Positions 33,081-43,006 of a stretch of DNA of 64,000 nt are shown piece by piece. Position numbers and translations under genes: made by a program. The notes below the pieces were generated by a model. The model ran no database searches. It was not told where the DNA came from and saw nothing but the letters and a program-made list of their open reading frames with translations. Origin of the DNA: Bradyrhizobium sp. AS23.2. GTDB lineage: Bacteria; Pseudomonadota; Alphaproteobacteria; Rhizobiales; Xanthobacteraceae. Position 1 is the stretch's first letter. Every line of letters starts with the position of its first letter. The stretch lies in contig NZ_LGHM01000042.1 of the NCBI RefSeq assembly GCF_001908185.1, forward strand, positions 23,879-87,878. Reading direction: 5' to 3'.

Positions 33081-34631
33081 ATGGATTGGCTCGACATGAT
33101 CATCGAGTTTCGCTGCGAACGTGACTATGCGCGGCGCTGGATGCGCCGCGAGACGCTCTCGATCGACGGCCGGGACGTTCCGGTTCAAATCGCGTGGACG
33201 GCAACGACAGAGTTACGGCCCGCGGGTCTCGATGCGCTGTTCGAACTCGAGCGTGTGGTGTTGCACAAGGGCAAACCCAGCGGCGCCGGCAGGCTGAAGA
33301 TCACTCCGGAACGGACTGAGGCTGGCGCCGGCACGGCCGATGTGATCGTCGATTTCACGGGCGCGGCGCGGGATCCGAACTGTTCGGCCCGGCTGTATCT
33401 CCGCCCGCTGTTCAATGGAGCTACGGGCGAAAACGCCGCACTCGCCGCCATTCTCGCCGGCGACCTGCCGGTCATCGAAATCGTCAACGAGGTCGACGGT
33501 GCCGTTCTCGATCGCGGCCATCCTTCCGGAGAGATCGCGGCCGGCTTGAGCGGTGCGCTCGAAACGGTCATGGCGCGAACCCTGACCATGGTGGCGGCAA
33601 TCCTGTCGGGAAGACCGCGCATCCTGCCGCAACTGGCGCGTGCCGCCACCGACGCCATGCGCCGGAGACCTGTCGGCTACGTCGCGCGCGGTCTCGCCGT
33701 ATCGATCGCCAAGGAGATCTATCGCCTCTGCTGCTATGCCCCGCATTGGCATGTCGGATGGCGCTTCACCGAGAACGCAGGCGTCTGGCAGACCGGAGAT
33801 CTCTCCGGGCCAGGCTGGACCATCCTTGGAGATCCCGGACACCGCTTCTACGCCGATCCCTTCCCCATCACATGGCAGGGGCGAACATTTGTCTTCTTCG
33901 AAGATCTCGATCACCGGATCGGAAAAGGAATCATTTCGGCGATCGAGTTCGGTGACACCGGGCCAGTCGGAGACGTCGTGCCCGTGCTCGAGGAGCCATG
34001 GCATCTGTCCTATCCGTTTCTGATTGAGCACGATGGCGAGTTGTGGATGATCCCGGAGAGTTCGCTCCATGGGGATGTCGCTCTCTACAAATGCGTTCGG
34101 TTTCCGGACAAATGGGAGCGGCATGCGACGCTGCTTTCAGGCCTCGAACTGGCCGATGTGACGATCACACGGCATAACGGGCTGAACTATCTGTTCGGAG
34201 CCTGGCGCGACGGAACCGGCGGCTATTCGGATTCGCTTGCGATCTACTACGCCGACCACCTTCTCGGGCCCTGGTTGCCTCATGCCAGCAACCCGGTTCT
34301 GATCGATCGCGCCAGCGTGCGACCGGCGGGGAATTTCGTCACCATCAATGACAAATTGTGGCGACCAGTCCAGGATTGCGCCAAGGGATACGGTGCAGCG
34401 CTCGGGCTGGCGGAAATTGTTGAACTGTCGCCGACGACATTCAAGCAGATCGTCCCCCATTCCCTTCGACCCGGACCGGCATGGCCTGGCAGGAAGCTGC
34501 ACACATTGAACCGCTGCGGCCGGCTCGAGGTGATCGACGGATCACGAATTCAACCCAAGACCCGCGCCTTCGCAAGTCAAGCTCGATCGACCATCGCGCC
34601 TTCGCGGACCTACTCAGGCTCGGCGCATTGA
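33081..34631 (+). CDS. GINT1-like glycosyltransferase-associated protein
   Basis: A protein of about 516 residues. The start is uncertain: TTG 33063 overlaps the glycosyltransferase stop, ATGs occur at 33081 and 33096. Residues 1-200 resemble the formyltransferase-like N-terminal region of such proteins. The C-terminal half is a beta-propeller with repeated HRFYADPFPITWQGRTFVFF, HLSYPFLIEHDGELWMIPES and RPAGNFVTINDKLWRPVQD blocks. This matches the N-terminal domain family of plant glucosamine inositolphosphorylceramide transferase and relates to GH43-like propellers. In the EPS locus it may modify or transfer a sugar; the reaction is unproven. Confidence 0.72.
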   Translation: MDWLDMIIEFRCERDYARRWMRRETLSIDGRDVPVQIAWTATTELRPAGLDALFELERVVLHKGKPSGAGRLKITPERTEAGAGTADVIVDFTGAARDPNCSARLYLRPLFNGATGENAALAAILAGDLPVIEIVNEVDGAVLDRGHPSGEIAAGLSGALETVMARTLTMVAAILSGRPRILPQLARAATDAMRRRPVGYVARGLAVSIAKEIYRLCCYAPHWHVGWRFTENAGVWQTGDLSGPGWTILGDPGHRFYADPFPITWQGRTFVFFEDLDHRIGKGIISAIEFGDTGPVGDVVPVLEEPWHLSYPFLIEHDGELWMIPESSLHGDVALYKCVRFPDKWERHATLLSGLELADVTITRHNGLNYLFGAWRDGTGGYSDSLAIYYADHLLGPWLPHASNPVLIDRASVRPAGNFVTINDKLWRPVQDCAKGYGAALGLAEIVELSPTTFKQIVPHSLRPGPAWPGRKLHTLNRCGRLEVIDGSRIQPKTRAFASQARSTIAPSRTYSGSAH

Positions 34632-34695
34632 TCGACCAGCTCGTCCCTCACCTGCTCGCTCATGGCAGTCGGAATTCCCGAGCGTCTGTCGACTA

Positions 34696-34985
34696 CTACG
34701 TCGCGTCCATCCAGATCCCTGGTTCTGAATGCTCGCGGATGTAGCTGACCAGGAAGTCGGAAAAGACCCTGATCTTGGCGGGCAGCCCGGCGCGGTTCTG
34801 ATAGGCGACGTTCATGGTGCGCAGAGGCAGCTCCCAGTCCATCAGGACCGGAACGAGATTGCCGGCCGCAATGTCGCTCTGAACGATGCAGAGCGGCTGG
34901 ATGAGAATACCGAGACCTGCCAGCGCCGCGCCGCGGATGACCTGGCCGTCATTGCTCTCGAGCGCGGCCTTGACGTCAGTGATGT
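34696..34985 (-). pseudogene. LysR-type regulator, C-terminal fragment
   Basis: About 95 residues of effector domain remain: ALESNDGQVIRGAALAGLGI, LVPVLMDWELPLRTMNVAYQ and the closing RAGLPAKIRVFSDFLVSYIR. The DNA-binding domain and first two thirds are absent. The fragment ends abruptly near 34985, where a plus-strand fragment begins. It has no start and cannot function. Confidence 0.75.
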
Positions 34986-35148
34986 CGACTGCGCCTGCGA
35001 CATCGTGCTATTCTCCGAATTCACCGACCACGCCGCCCTTGCGGCCTACGCCGCTCATCTCGAACATCTGCGCGTGCGCGAGGCACTTGGCGACTTGCGG
35101 ATCGGACGCTTCCAGGTCGATTATCCCATCAGAGAGACCGGCGCATGA
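34978..35148 (+). pseudogene. Dabb-domain protein, C-terminal fragment
   Basis: The frame reads CDIVLFSEFTDHAALAAYAA then HLRVREALGDLRIGRFQVDY, the second half of a stress-responsive alpha/beta-barrel (Dabb) domain. The first half is missing and the reading frame upstream is antisense to the LysR fragment. Its stop overlaps the maleylacetate reductase ATG as ATGA, so it was once the preceding gene in that operon. Confidence 0.7.
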
Positions 35149-36224
35149 TCGGTTCGTTCACCTTTGAAAACCTGCCCTGCCGCGTCGTGTTCGGCAGCGG
35201 AACATTGGCTAACGCCAAGGCCGAGGTCGAGCGGCTCGGCGGCAAGCGTGCGCTGGTGCTAACAACGCCGCAGCAGGAGGCGCAAGGCAAGAGCTTGGGG
35301 ACAGCGCTCGGCCCGCTCTATGCCGGAGTGTTCCCCGGCGCCACCATGCATACGCCGGTCGAGGTCACGGAGCGGGCGCTCGCGGCGATGAAGGCGTGCG
35401 ATGCCGACTGCGTCGTGTCACTCGGCGGCGGATCGACCACCGGCCTCGGCAAGGCGCTGGCGCTCCGCACCGGCGTCAACCAGCTCTGCATTCCCACCAC
35501 CTATGCCGGTTCGGAGATGACACCGATCCTCGGCCAGACCGAGAACGGACTGAAGACCACGGTGCGCGATGCGGCGGTGCTGCCGGAGACGGTGATCTAC
35601 GACGTCGATCTCACCTTGACGCTGCCGGCGAGTCTGGCCGCGACATCCGGCATCAACGCGATCGCCCATGCGGTCGAGGCACTCTACGCGCGCGACACCA
35701 ATCCTGTGACATCGCTGATGGCGGAGGAAGGCATCCGCGCGTTGGCCCGCGCCCTGCCCGCCATTGCCGCCAAGAGCGACGATCGCGAGGCCCGCACCGA
35801 AGCGCTCTATGGCGCCTGGCTTTGCGGCGTCTGCCTCGGCACCGTCGGCATGGCGCTGCATCACAAGCTCTGCCACACGCTCGGCGGCACATTCGATCTG
35901 CCGCACGCCGAGACCCACACCATCGTGCTGCCGCATGCACTGGCCTACAACGCGCCGGCGGTGCCGGAGGCGATGGCGCGCATCTCGCGCGCAATCGGCG
36001 CTGTCGATGCGTCGCAGGGACTTTACGATCTCGCGAAACGGCTGGGTGCGAAGGTGGCGTTGCGTGATGTCGGCATGCCCGAGAGCGGCATCGACAAGGC
36101 GGCCGATCTTGCTGTCACCAATGCCTATTGGAACCCGCGCCCGCTTGAGCGCAACGCCATCCGCGACCTGATCGCGCACGCCTGGGCCGGCGAGCGGCCG
36201 GACGCCACCAAAGCGGCGGCGTGA
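35145..36224 (+). CDS. Maleylacetate reductase
   Basis: A 359-residue member of the iron-type alcohol dehydrogenase superfamily, best matching maleylacetate reductases, which reduce maleylacetate to 3-oxoadipate with NAD(P)H in resorcinol, hydroxyquinol or chlorocatechol breakdown. Visible blocks are VVFGSGTLANAKAEVERLGG, the nucleotide-binding SLGGGSTTGLGKALAL, IPTTYAGSEMTPILGQTENG and MALHHKLCHTLGGTFDLPHA. It appears intact. The upstream Dabb and LysR genes are fragments, so its original promoter and regulator may be lost. No ring-cleavage dioxygenase remains in the window. Confidence 0.9.
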   Translation: MIGSFTFENLPCRVVFGSGTLANAKAEVERLGGKRALVLTTPQQEAQGKSLGTALGPLYAGVFPGATMHTPVEVTERALAAMKACDADCVVSLGGGSTTGLGKALALRTGVNQLCIPTTYAGSEMTPILGQTENGLKTTVRDAAVLPETVIYDVDLTLTLPASLAATSGINAIAHAVEALYARDTNPVTSLMAEEGIRALARALPAIAAKSDDREARTEALYGAWLCGVCLGTVGMALHHKLCHTLGGTFDLPHAETHTIVLPHALAYNAPAVPEAMARISRAIGAVDASQGLYDLAKRLGAKVALRDVGMPESGIDKAADLAVTNAYWNPRPLERNAIRDLIAHAWAGERPDATKAAA

Positions 36225-36228
36225 AGCG

Positions 36229-36345
36229 ATGCGGCGCACGCTGATCAAATCCGCCACCGTCATGATGCGATCGGCGATCTTCGCGCCGGCGATATGCTGG
36301 TCGAAGGCAACCACATCGTCGACGCCGGACGACCGCCCCTGCAGC
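36229..36345 (+). pseudogene. Amidohydrolase, N-terminal remnant
   Basis: MRRTLIKSATVM is followed in another frame by DAIGDLRAGDMLVEGNHIVD. Together they are the first ~35 residues of an amidohydrolase of the cytosine deaminase/atrazine hydrolase group, with a short internal deletion shifting the frame. Everything after the first beta-strands, including all metal ligands, is gone. Confidence 0.6.
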
Positions 36346-36368
36346 CGTCCCAAGAAAACGGAGGCACC

Positions 36369-36656
36369 ATGCTGTTCGCCATTCACGCCCTCGACCGCAC
36401 CGGCGCGCTGCCGACCCGGCTCGCCAATTACGACGCGCACAAGACCTTCCTGAGCGACACCTCACGCTTCGGCGTCAAGATCGTGATGTCGGGGCCGCTC
36501 GTCTCCGACGATGGCCAGAACATGATCGGCAGCCTGTTCCTCATCGAAGCGCCAGGGCGTAGCGAAGTCGAAGCCTTCAACCACGCCGACCCGTTTGCCG
36601 CGGCCGGGATCTGGGAGAAGGTCACGATCACGGGCTTCCTGCGCCGCCAGGGCTGA
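36369..36656 (+). CDS. YciI family protein
   Basis: A 95-residue YCII-domain protein: MLFAIHALDRTGALPTRL, AHKTFLSDTSRFGVKIVMSG, then the family's FNHADPFAAAGIWEKVTI ending. GGAGG stands five bases before the ATG. YciI proteins are small dimers of ferredoxin-like fold, often with catabolic enzymes; some have muconolactone-isomerase-like folds. It is the last gene of the eroded maleylacetate reductase operon. Confidence 0.85.
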   Translation: MLFAIHALDRTGALPTRLANYDAHKTFLSDTSRFGVKIVMSGPLVSDDGQNMIGSLFLIEAPGRSEVEAFNHADPFAAAGIWEKVTITGFLRRQG

Positions 36657-37069
36657 GAGTGGCCAAACTAAAAACGCGAAAACAACCCCATGCAAAGTAG
36701 AATGAGGTTGTTTCTACATGCAAATTTACGTCGCTGATTGGCTTTGACACGTCGGGCAAAACAGGAGCAGAATACCACCATCACCCGACTGTCACCCCTG
36801 CCCCACTCACCCTCCAGACCTGGTGCAAACACAAACGCTGGCGCGCTTCCGCGTTCACTAGCTGCTGTTTGCATATCACCCCTCCTGCATTGGTGACAGC
36901 TCACCAGCAGGTCAACGCAAGTCAGACTCTCAGAGATCACCCAAGCTTTTGAGGCGTGGCGCTTTCGAGGATTGCGCCACGCCAACAATGCTTGGTGCAC
37001 AGAATAAGCCGTGTTCAGCGGAGAAGAGCGCATGCCGCCACTCGTCGTCCTGCCTGGCAGGTTGCTCCC
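36657..37069. other. Intergenic region without a supported gene
   Basis: About 410 bases between the YciI gene and the acyl-CoA synthetase. It is less GC-rich than its surroundings in the first 100 bases (AAAAACGCGAAAACAACCCC) and looks like dispersed intergenic sequence. It must contain the promoter of the synthetase; no clear box is seen. Confidence 0.4.
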
Positions 37070-38812
37070 ATGACAGGCGAGCGACGCGACTGGCCGGCGG
37101 TCTCGCTCGACGAGACCTACCGCATACTGACTGCGCCAGGCGCGCCGTTCGAGATGGAGACGATCAGCGTCGCTGGACGTCCTGTCCGGGCCTACAAGAG
37201 AGCGCACCGGGATCTCCGCTCGATCTTTGAAGCCAGCAAGGCATGGGGCGAGCGTACCTTCATCGTCTTCGAGAACGAACGCCTTTCCTTTCGAGAACAT
37301 TACCGCGCCGCGTCCGCGCTTGCATGGCGGCTGGCAGATGATTACGGCGTGAAGAAGGGAGACCGCGTGGCGATCGCCATGCGGAATTTCCCGGAATGGC
37401 CCATCGCTTTTTGGGCGGCAACGGTCATCGGCGCGATTGCGGTGCCGCTCAATGCCTGGGGAACGGCGGACGATCTCGCCTACGGACTTCGCGATTCCGG
37501 CGCAATCGTTGCCATCGTCGATGGTGAGCGCCTGGCGCGTCTGAAGTCGCTCCCCTCAGACGATTCCTCCGTCCCTCTCATCGCGGTTCGCACATCACCG
37601 GGCATCCGCGGCGAAACGATCGCGCTGGAGGATTTGATCGGCCCGCCGTCGCATTACGACGCCCTGCCGGACCGACCGCCACCGGATCGCAACATCCAGC
37701 CCGACGATGACGCGACCATTCTCTACACCTCAGGCACGACCGGCCGTTCCAAGGGCGCGCTGGGAACCCATCGCAACATCATGTGCAACCTAGTGAACAT
37801 CACGTTCACGGGCGCCCGCGCTGCGATCCGCCGCGGCGACCCTCTGCCCGCACCGCCGGACGTGCAGAAAGCGGTTCTGCTTCCGGTGCCGTTCTTCCAC
37901 GTCACGGGGTGCCACTCGATCATGATCCCGGCATTGGCGAACGGCTCGAAGGTCGTTCTCATGTACAAATGGAATGCCGAAACGGCGCTCGAGCTGATCG
38001 AGCGCGAGCGCATCAACGGCATGTCCGGCGTGCCATCAATGACGTGGCAATTGCTGGAATCGCCGGACTTCGAACGGCGAGACGTCTCGAGCCTCGAAGG
38101 CCTGTCCTACGGCGGCGCCGCTGCATCGCCGGAGCTTACCCGGAAGATCGCCGCGCTATTCCCGGGCAAGTTCGGGGGCACAGGCTATGGCGCCACCGAG
38201 ACGTCCTCAGTCTCGACGTCGAACGGTGCAGAGGATTACCTCGCGCGGCCCGATTCCGTCGGGCCGGCCGTTCCCGGATGCGACCTCCGGGTGATCGACG
38301 ACGCGGGAAATCCGCTACCTGTCGGCGCGATCGGCGAGCTCGAAATCTACGGCGCGAATGTCGTGAAGGGGTACTGGAACAATCCGCAGGCAACCGCGGC
38401 CGCATTCCGCGACGGGTGGTACCGCACCGGCGACATCGTTCGGATGGACGCGGAGGGCTTCGTCTATCTGCTCGATCGCGCCAAGGACATGCTGATACGC
38501 GGGGGCGAGAACATCTATTGCTCAGAGATCGAGGACGCCCTGCTCGCGCATCCAGACATTCTCGAAGCCGCCATCGTCGGCATTCCCGATCGTGTGCTCG
38601 GTGAGCTCGTCGGAGCCGTCGTTCGCGCCAGGGCTGGAACACGCCTGATCCAGGAACAAGTGATCGAGCATCTGCGCCCAAGGCTCGCCGCTTTCAAGCT
38701 GCCGGTCCATGTCGATATCCGCATCGAGGAACTGCCGCGCACCGCGAGCGGCAAGATCGTCAAGAGGCAGCTCCGCGAAGAACTCGCCGCAAAGGCAAGT
38801 GCACCTGGCTGA
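37070..38812 (+). CDS. Acyl-CoA synthetase (AMP-binding)
   Basis: A 580-residue ANL-superfamily ligase that activates a carboxylic acid to its CoA thioester. The start at 37070 has GGCAGG upstream. Motifs are ILYTSGTTGRSKGALG (P-loop-like A3), GTGYGATETS (A5), WYRTGDIV (A7), and the C-terminal lysine in PRTASGKIVKRQL. The substrate cannot be read by eye; medium or long-chain or aromatic acids are possible. The next gene encodes a LivK-type binding protein, suggesting uptake and activation of the same acid. Confidence 0.9.
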   Translation: MTGERRDWPAVSLDETYRILTAPGAPFEMETISVAGRPVRAYKRAHRDLRSIFEASKAWGERTFIVFENERLSFREHYRAASALAWRLADDYGVKKGDRVAIAMRNFPEWPIAFWAATVIGAIAVPLNAWGTADDLAYGLRDSGAIVAIVDGERLARLKSLPSDDSSVPLIAVRTSPGIRGETIALEDLIGPPSHYDALPDRPPPDRNIQPDDDATILYTSGTTGRSKGALGTHRNIMCNLVNITFTGARAAIRRGDPLPAPPDVQKAVLLPVPFFHVTGCHSIMIPALANGSKVVLMYKWNAETALELIERERINGMSGVPSMTWQLLESPDFERRDVSSLEGLSYGGAAASPELTRKIAALFPGKFGGTGYGATETSSVSTSNGAEDYLARPDSVGPAVPGCDLRVIDDAGNPLPVGAIGELEIYGANVVKGYWNNPQATAAAFRDGWYRTGDIVRMDAEGFVYLLDRAKDMLIRGGENIYCSEIEDALLAHPDILEAAIVGIPDRVLGELVGAVVRARAGTRLIQEQVIEHLRPRLAAFKLPVHVDIRIEELPRTASGKIVKRQLREELAAKASAPG

Positions 38813-38845
38813 CGGTAAAAAGCAAAACATAATCGGGAGGTTGAA

Positions 38846-40054
38846 ATGAAAAGACTCTTGTCGGCAATGGCGGTCTTATCGGCCGGGCTCCTCTTCGCGA
38901 CCGGCGCAATTGCCGCCGAAAAGAAGTACGACGAGGGCGCCTCGGATGCCGAGGTCAAGATCGGCCAGACCATGCCTTATAGCGGCCCCCTGTCGATTCA
39001 CGGGATCCAGGGGCGCACCGAGGTCGCCTATTTTCGGATGCTCAACGAGGAAAAAGGCGGCATTAATGGCCGCAAGATCAACCTGATCTCGCTCGATGAC
39101 GCGTTCTCGCCTCCCAAGACCGTCGAACAGACCCGCAAGCTGGTCGAGAGCGACGGCGTGCTCGCTCTGTTCGGCTCGTCCGGAACCGCAGCGCAATCGG
39201 CTGTACAGAAATATCTCAACAGCAAGGGCGTGCCGCAACTGCTGGTCTCGACAGGCGCGAACAAGTGGAATCAGCCCAAGGCTTTCAAATGGTCGACGCC
39301 GGCGTTCCATCTCTACGGCACCGAAGGCGAGATCCTCGCAAAGTACCTTTTGTCCGTGAAGCCGGACGCGAAGGTCGCGATCCTCATGCAGAACGACGAT
39401 TTCGGCCGTGACTATGTGTCCGGCTTCAAGAAGGGGCTCGGCGACAAGGCGTCCACCATGATCGTCAAGGAGGTCACGTACGAGCTGACCGATCCCACGA
39501 TGGATTCGCAAGTAGCGCAGCTCAAATCATCCGGGGCCGACGTGTTCTTCAACGTCTCGCTCGGCAAGGCCGCCTCGCAATCGATGAAGAAGGCCTACGA
39601 GCTCGACTGGAAGCCGTTGCAATTGGTCGTCAGCCCGTCCGTCGGCCGGCAGTTCCTGGAGGCAGCCGGATTCGATGCCGTCACCGGCATCATTGCGGCA
39701 ACACCTTATAAGCAGGTTTCGAGCCCCAAATGGGCCGAAGATGCTGATGTCGTCGCCTATCAGGCGTTCATGAAGAAGTATCTTCCCAACGAAGACCCCA
39801 AGAACGAGATCGGGTTTGCCGTCTATTCATTCGCCTACATCATGGGGAAGATCATCGAGGCCTGCGGAGACAATCTGACGCGGGAGAACCTGCTGTACCA
39901 GGCCACGCATTTGAACAACGTTCCGGCCCCCTCGCTGCTGCCCGGCACCACCTACAATACGACGCCGGACAACTACGTTCCGTTCAAACGCCTGGTCGTG
40001 CAGAAGTTCGACGGCCAGGACTGGGTCCAGGTCACGGCCGTGACCGTCGAGTAG
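38846..40054 (+). CDS. LivK-type ABC transporter substrate-binding protein
   Basis: A 402-residue periplasmic binding protein of the branched-chain amino acid/aromatic acid class (Leu/Ile/Val-binding fold). Signal peptide cleavage is near GAIAAE. Domain blocks are KIGQTMPYSGPLSIHGIQGR, LFGSSGTAAQSAVQKYLNSK and VAILMQNDDFGRDYVSGFKK. AGGAGG-like GGGAGG precedes the ATG. No permease or ATPase of this class follows; the next genes on the other strand belong to an Opp/Dpp system. It likely works with a transporter elsewhere. Confidence 0.9.
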   Translation: MKRLLSAMAVLSAGLLFATGAIAAEKKYDEGASDAEVKIGQTMPYSGPLSIHGIQGRTEVAYFRMLNEEKGGINGRKINLISLDDAFSPPKTVEQTRKLVESDGVLALFGSSGTAAQSAVQKYLNSKGVPQLLVSTGANKWNQPKAFKWSTPAFHLYGTEGEILAKYLLSVKPDAKVAILMQNDDFGRDYVSGFKKGLGDKASTMIVKEVTYELTDPTMDSQVAQLKSSGADVFFNVSLGKAASQSMKKAYELDWKPLQLVVSPSVGRQFLEAAGFDAVTGIIAATPYKQVSSPKWAEDADVVAYQAFMKKYLPNEDPKNEIGFAVYSFAYIMGKIIEACGDNLTRENLLYQATHLNNVPAPSLLPGTTYNTTPDNYVPFKRLVVQKFDGQDWVQVTAVTVE

Positions 40055-40072
40055 TGATGGATTAATGCGTTA

Positions 40073-40102
40073 GACGGCGACGGCTATCCGGCCGTCGCTG
40101 TC
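40073..40102. terminator. Stem-loop between convergent genes
   Basis: GCGACGGC (40077-40084) pairs with GCCGTCGC (40091-40098), extended outward by four more pairs including one G-T. It overlaps the stop of the minus-strand ATPase and follows the plus-strand binding-protein gene. Confidence 0.5.
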
Positions 40103-41072
40103 GCACCGTCTTCAAGGTGACAGGCTACCCACTGCTCGGGTCCGATCCCGCGAAGCGTCGGCTCCTCCGTCCGGCAACGGTCGAAGGCGAACGGACAGCG
40201 GGTGTGGAAGCGGCATCCGCTCGGAGGAGTGATCGGGCTGGGCACGTCGCCGCCGAGGATGATCGGATTGCGCTGGGCGCCGGGCTCGGGCAGCGGCACC
40301 GCGGAGAGCAGCGCCCTGGTGTAGGGATGCTTTGGCGCGGCAAAGATCTCGCGGCGCGGCGCCACCTCGACGATCTTGCCGAGATACATCACCGCGACGC
40401 GATGGGTCATGTGCTCGACGATTGCCAGATCATGGCTGATGAATAGCAGCGCGAGGCCGAATTCGCGCTGGAGATCCTGGAGCAGATTGACGATCTGCGC
40501 CTTGACCGAAACGTCGAGCGCCGACACCGCCTCGTCGCAGACGATCAGTTCGGGCTCGGCCGCGAGCGCCCGTGCGATCCCGATGCGCTGGCGCTGGCCC
40601 CCGGAGAATTCGTGCGGCCGGCGGTTCAGCGCCTCGCGCGGCAGGCGGACGGTATCCATCAGGGCCGTGACGCGCGTTTCGAGATCGGCTGACGATTTGG
40701 CGAGGCCAAAATTCCGGATCGGCTCGGCCAGGATGTCGCGCACGCGCATGCGCGGATTGAGGCTCGAGAACGGATCCTGGAACACCACCTGCATGCGGCG
40801 GCGCAACTGCCGCATTGTGCTCGGCGCGGCGTCGTCGATCCGCTGGCCGTCGAGAATGACCTGCCCTGCGGTGATGTCGATCAGGCGCAAAATCGCCCGG
40901 CCAACCGTCGACTTGCCGCAGCCGGACTCGCCGACCAGCGACAGCGTCTCGCCGCGCGCGATCTCGAACGACACACCGTCCACCGCATAGACCCATTCGG
41001 ACTTGCGGCCGAACAGGCCGGTCTTGACCGGAAAGTGCTTCTTGAGGTCGTTGACCTGGAGCAGCGGAGGGC

Positions 41073-41076
<4 letters not shown>
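40084..41076 (-). CDS. Opp/Dpp-type ABC transporter ATPase, DppF/OppF side
   Basis: A 330-residue ATPase beginning [20 protein letters not shown]. Walker A is [18 protein letters not shown], the signature [16 protein letters not shown], Walker [20 protein letters not shown]. The C-terminal oligopeptide extension ([15 protein letters not shown]) is present. The ATG overlaps the stop that the upstream ATPase would have without its frameshift (ATGA). It couples ATP hydrolysis to import through the permeases at 42083-43944. Confidence 0.9.
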
Positions 41077-42063
<987 letters not shown>

Positions 42064-42082
42064 CGCGGTCGGCCCCGTAACG

Positions 42083-43006
42083 CTAGAGACGCTTGGCCAT
42101 GCGCGGATCGAGCGCATCGCGGAGGCCGTCGCCGAGCAGGTTCACCGCGAGCACGGTGACGGACAGGAACGCCGCCGGGAAGAACACGATGTAGGGCTTG
42201 ACCTGCCACAGCGCGCGACCCTCGGCCATGATGTTGCCCCAGGACGGAATGGTGGGTGGCGTGCCCGCGCCGATGAAGGACAGGATCGCCTCCGTGATCA
42301 TGGCGCTGGCGCAAATGTAAGTTGCCTGCACCAGCATGGGCGCGAGCGTGTTGGGCAGGATGTGGCGCAAAATGATCATCGGCGTGCGCGTGCCGCAGGC
42401 GACCGCTGCATCCACGTAAGGCTGCTCGCGCAGCGACAGCACGACGCTTCGGACCAGCCGCGAGACGCGCGGGATCTCGGCGATGGTGATGGCGAGGATG
42501 ACGTTGCCGACGCTGCCGCGCGTCAATGCCATCAGCGCGATCGCCAGCAGGATCGGCGGGATCGACATCAAGCCGTCCATGAAGCGCATCAGGATGCCGT
42601 CGGCCCAGCGGATGAAGCCCGAGACCATGCCGATGGCGAGACCCGCGGCCGACGCGAATATCGCAACTGATAGTCCGACCGTGAGCGAGACCCGCGCGCC
42701 ATAGAGCACGCGCGAATAGATGTCGCGGCCGAGCACATCGGTTCCGAACCAGAAATCGGCCGACGGCGCGCGGGTACGCTTGGCGGGCGCGAGCGCGGTC
42801 GGATCGACCGTGCCGAGATAAGGCGCGAAGATCGCGATCAGAATGAGCGTCAGTAGCAGCGCTCCGCCGATCGCGACCGTGGGATGGCCGCGCAACAGGC
42901 CGACAATGCCGCGCCTGATCTTCACCGGCTGCAACAGCTCGGGCAGTTGCGGCGCGACGACGAGGCCGGCCGGCAGCGCTTGCGGATTGACGGTCGTATC
43001 GGTCAA
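42083..43006 (-). CDS. Opp/Dpp-type ABC permease, DppC class
   Basis: A 307-residue permease with six helices. The N-terminal region [20 protein letters not shown] and the periplasmic loop [20 protein letters not shown] are typical of OppC/DppC. The ATPase-contact EAA region is [20 protein letters not shown]. It overlaps the DppB-class gene by four bases. Confidence 0.92.
   Translation of the reverse strand: MTDTTVNPQALPAGLVVAPQLPELLQPVKIRRGIVGLLRGHPTVAIGGALLLTLILIAIFAPYLGTVDPTALAPAKRTRAPSADFWFGTDVLGRDIYSRVLYGARVSLTVGLSVAIFASAAGLAIGMVSGFIRWADGILMRFMDGLMSIPPILLAIALMALTRGSVGNVILAITIAEIPRVSRLVRSVVLSLREQPYVDAAVACGTRTPMIILRHILPNTLAPMLVQATYICASAMITEAILSFIGAGTPPTIPSWGNIMAEGRALWQVKPYIVFFPAAFLSVTVLAVNLLGDGLRDALDPRMAKRL

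Noticed and set aside
36668..37300. 210-codon minus-strand frame near the acyl-CoA synthetase
   Set aside because: It is partly antisense to the synthetase, starts within it, and has no recognisable domain.
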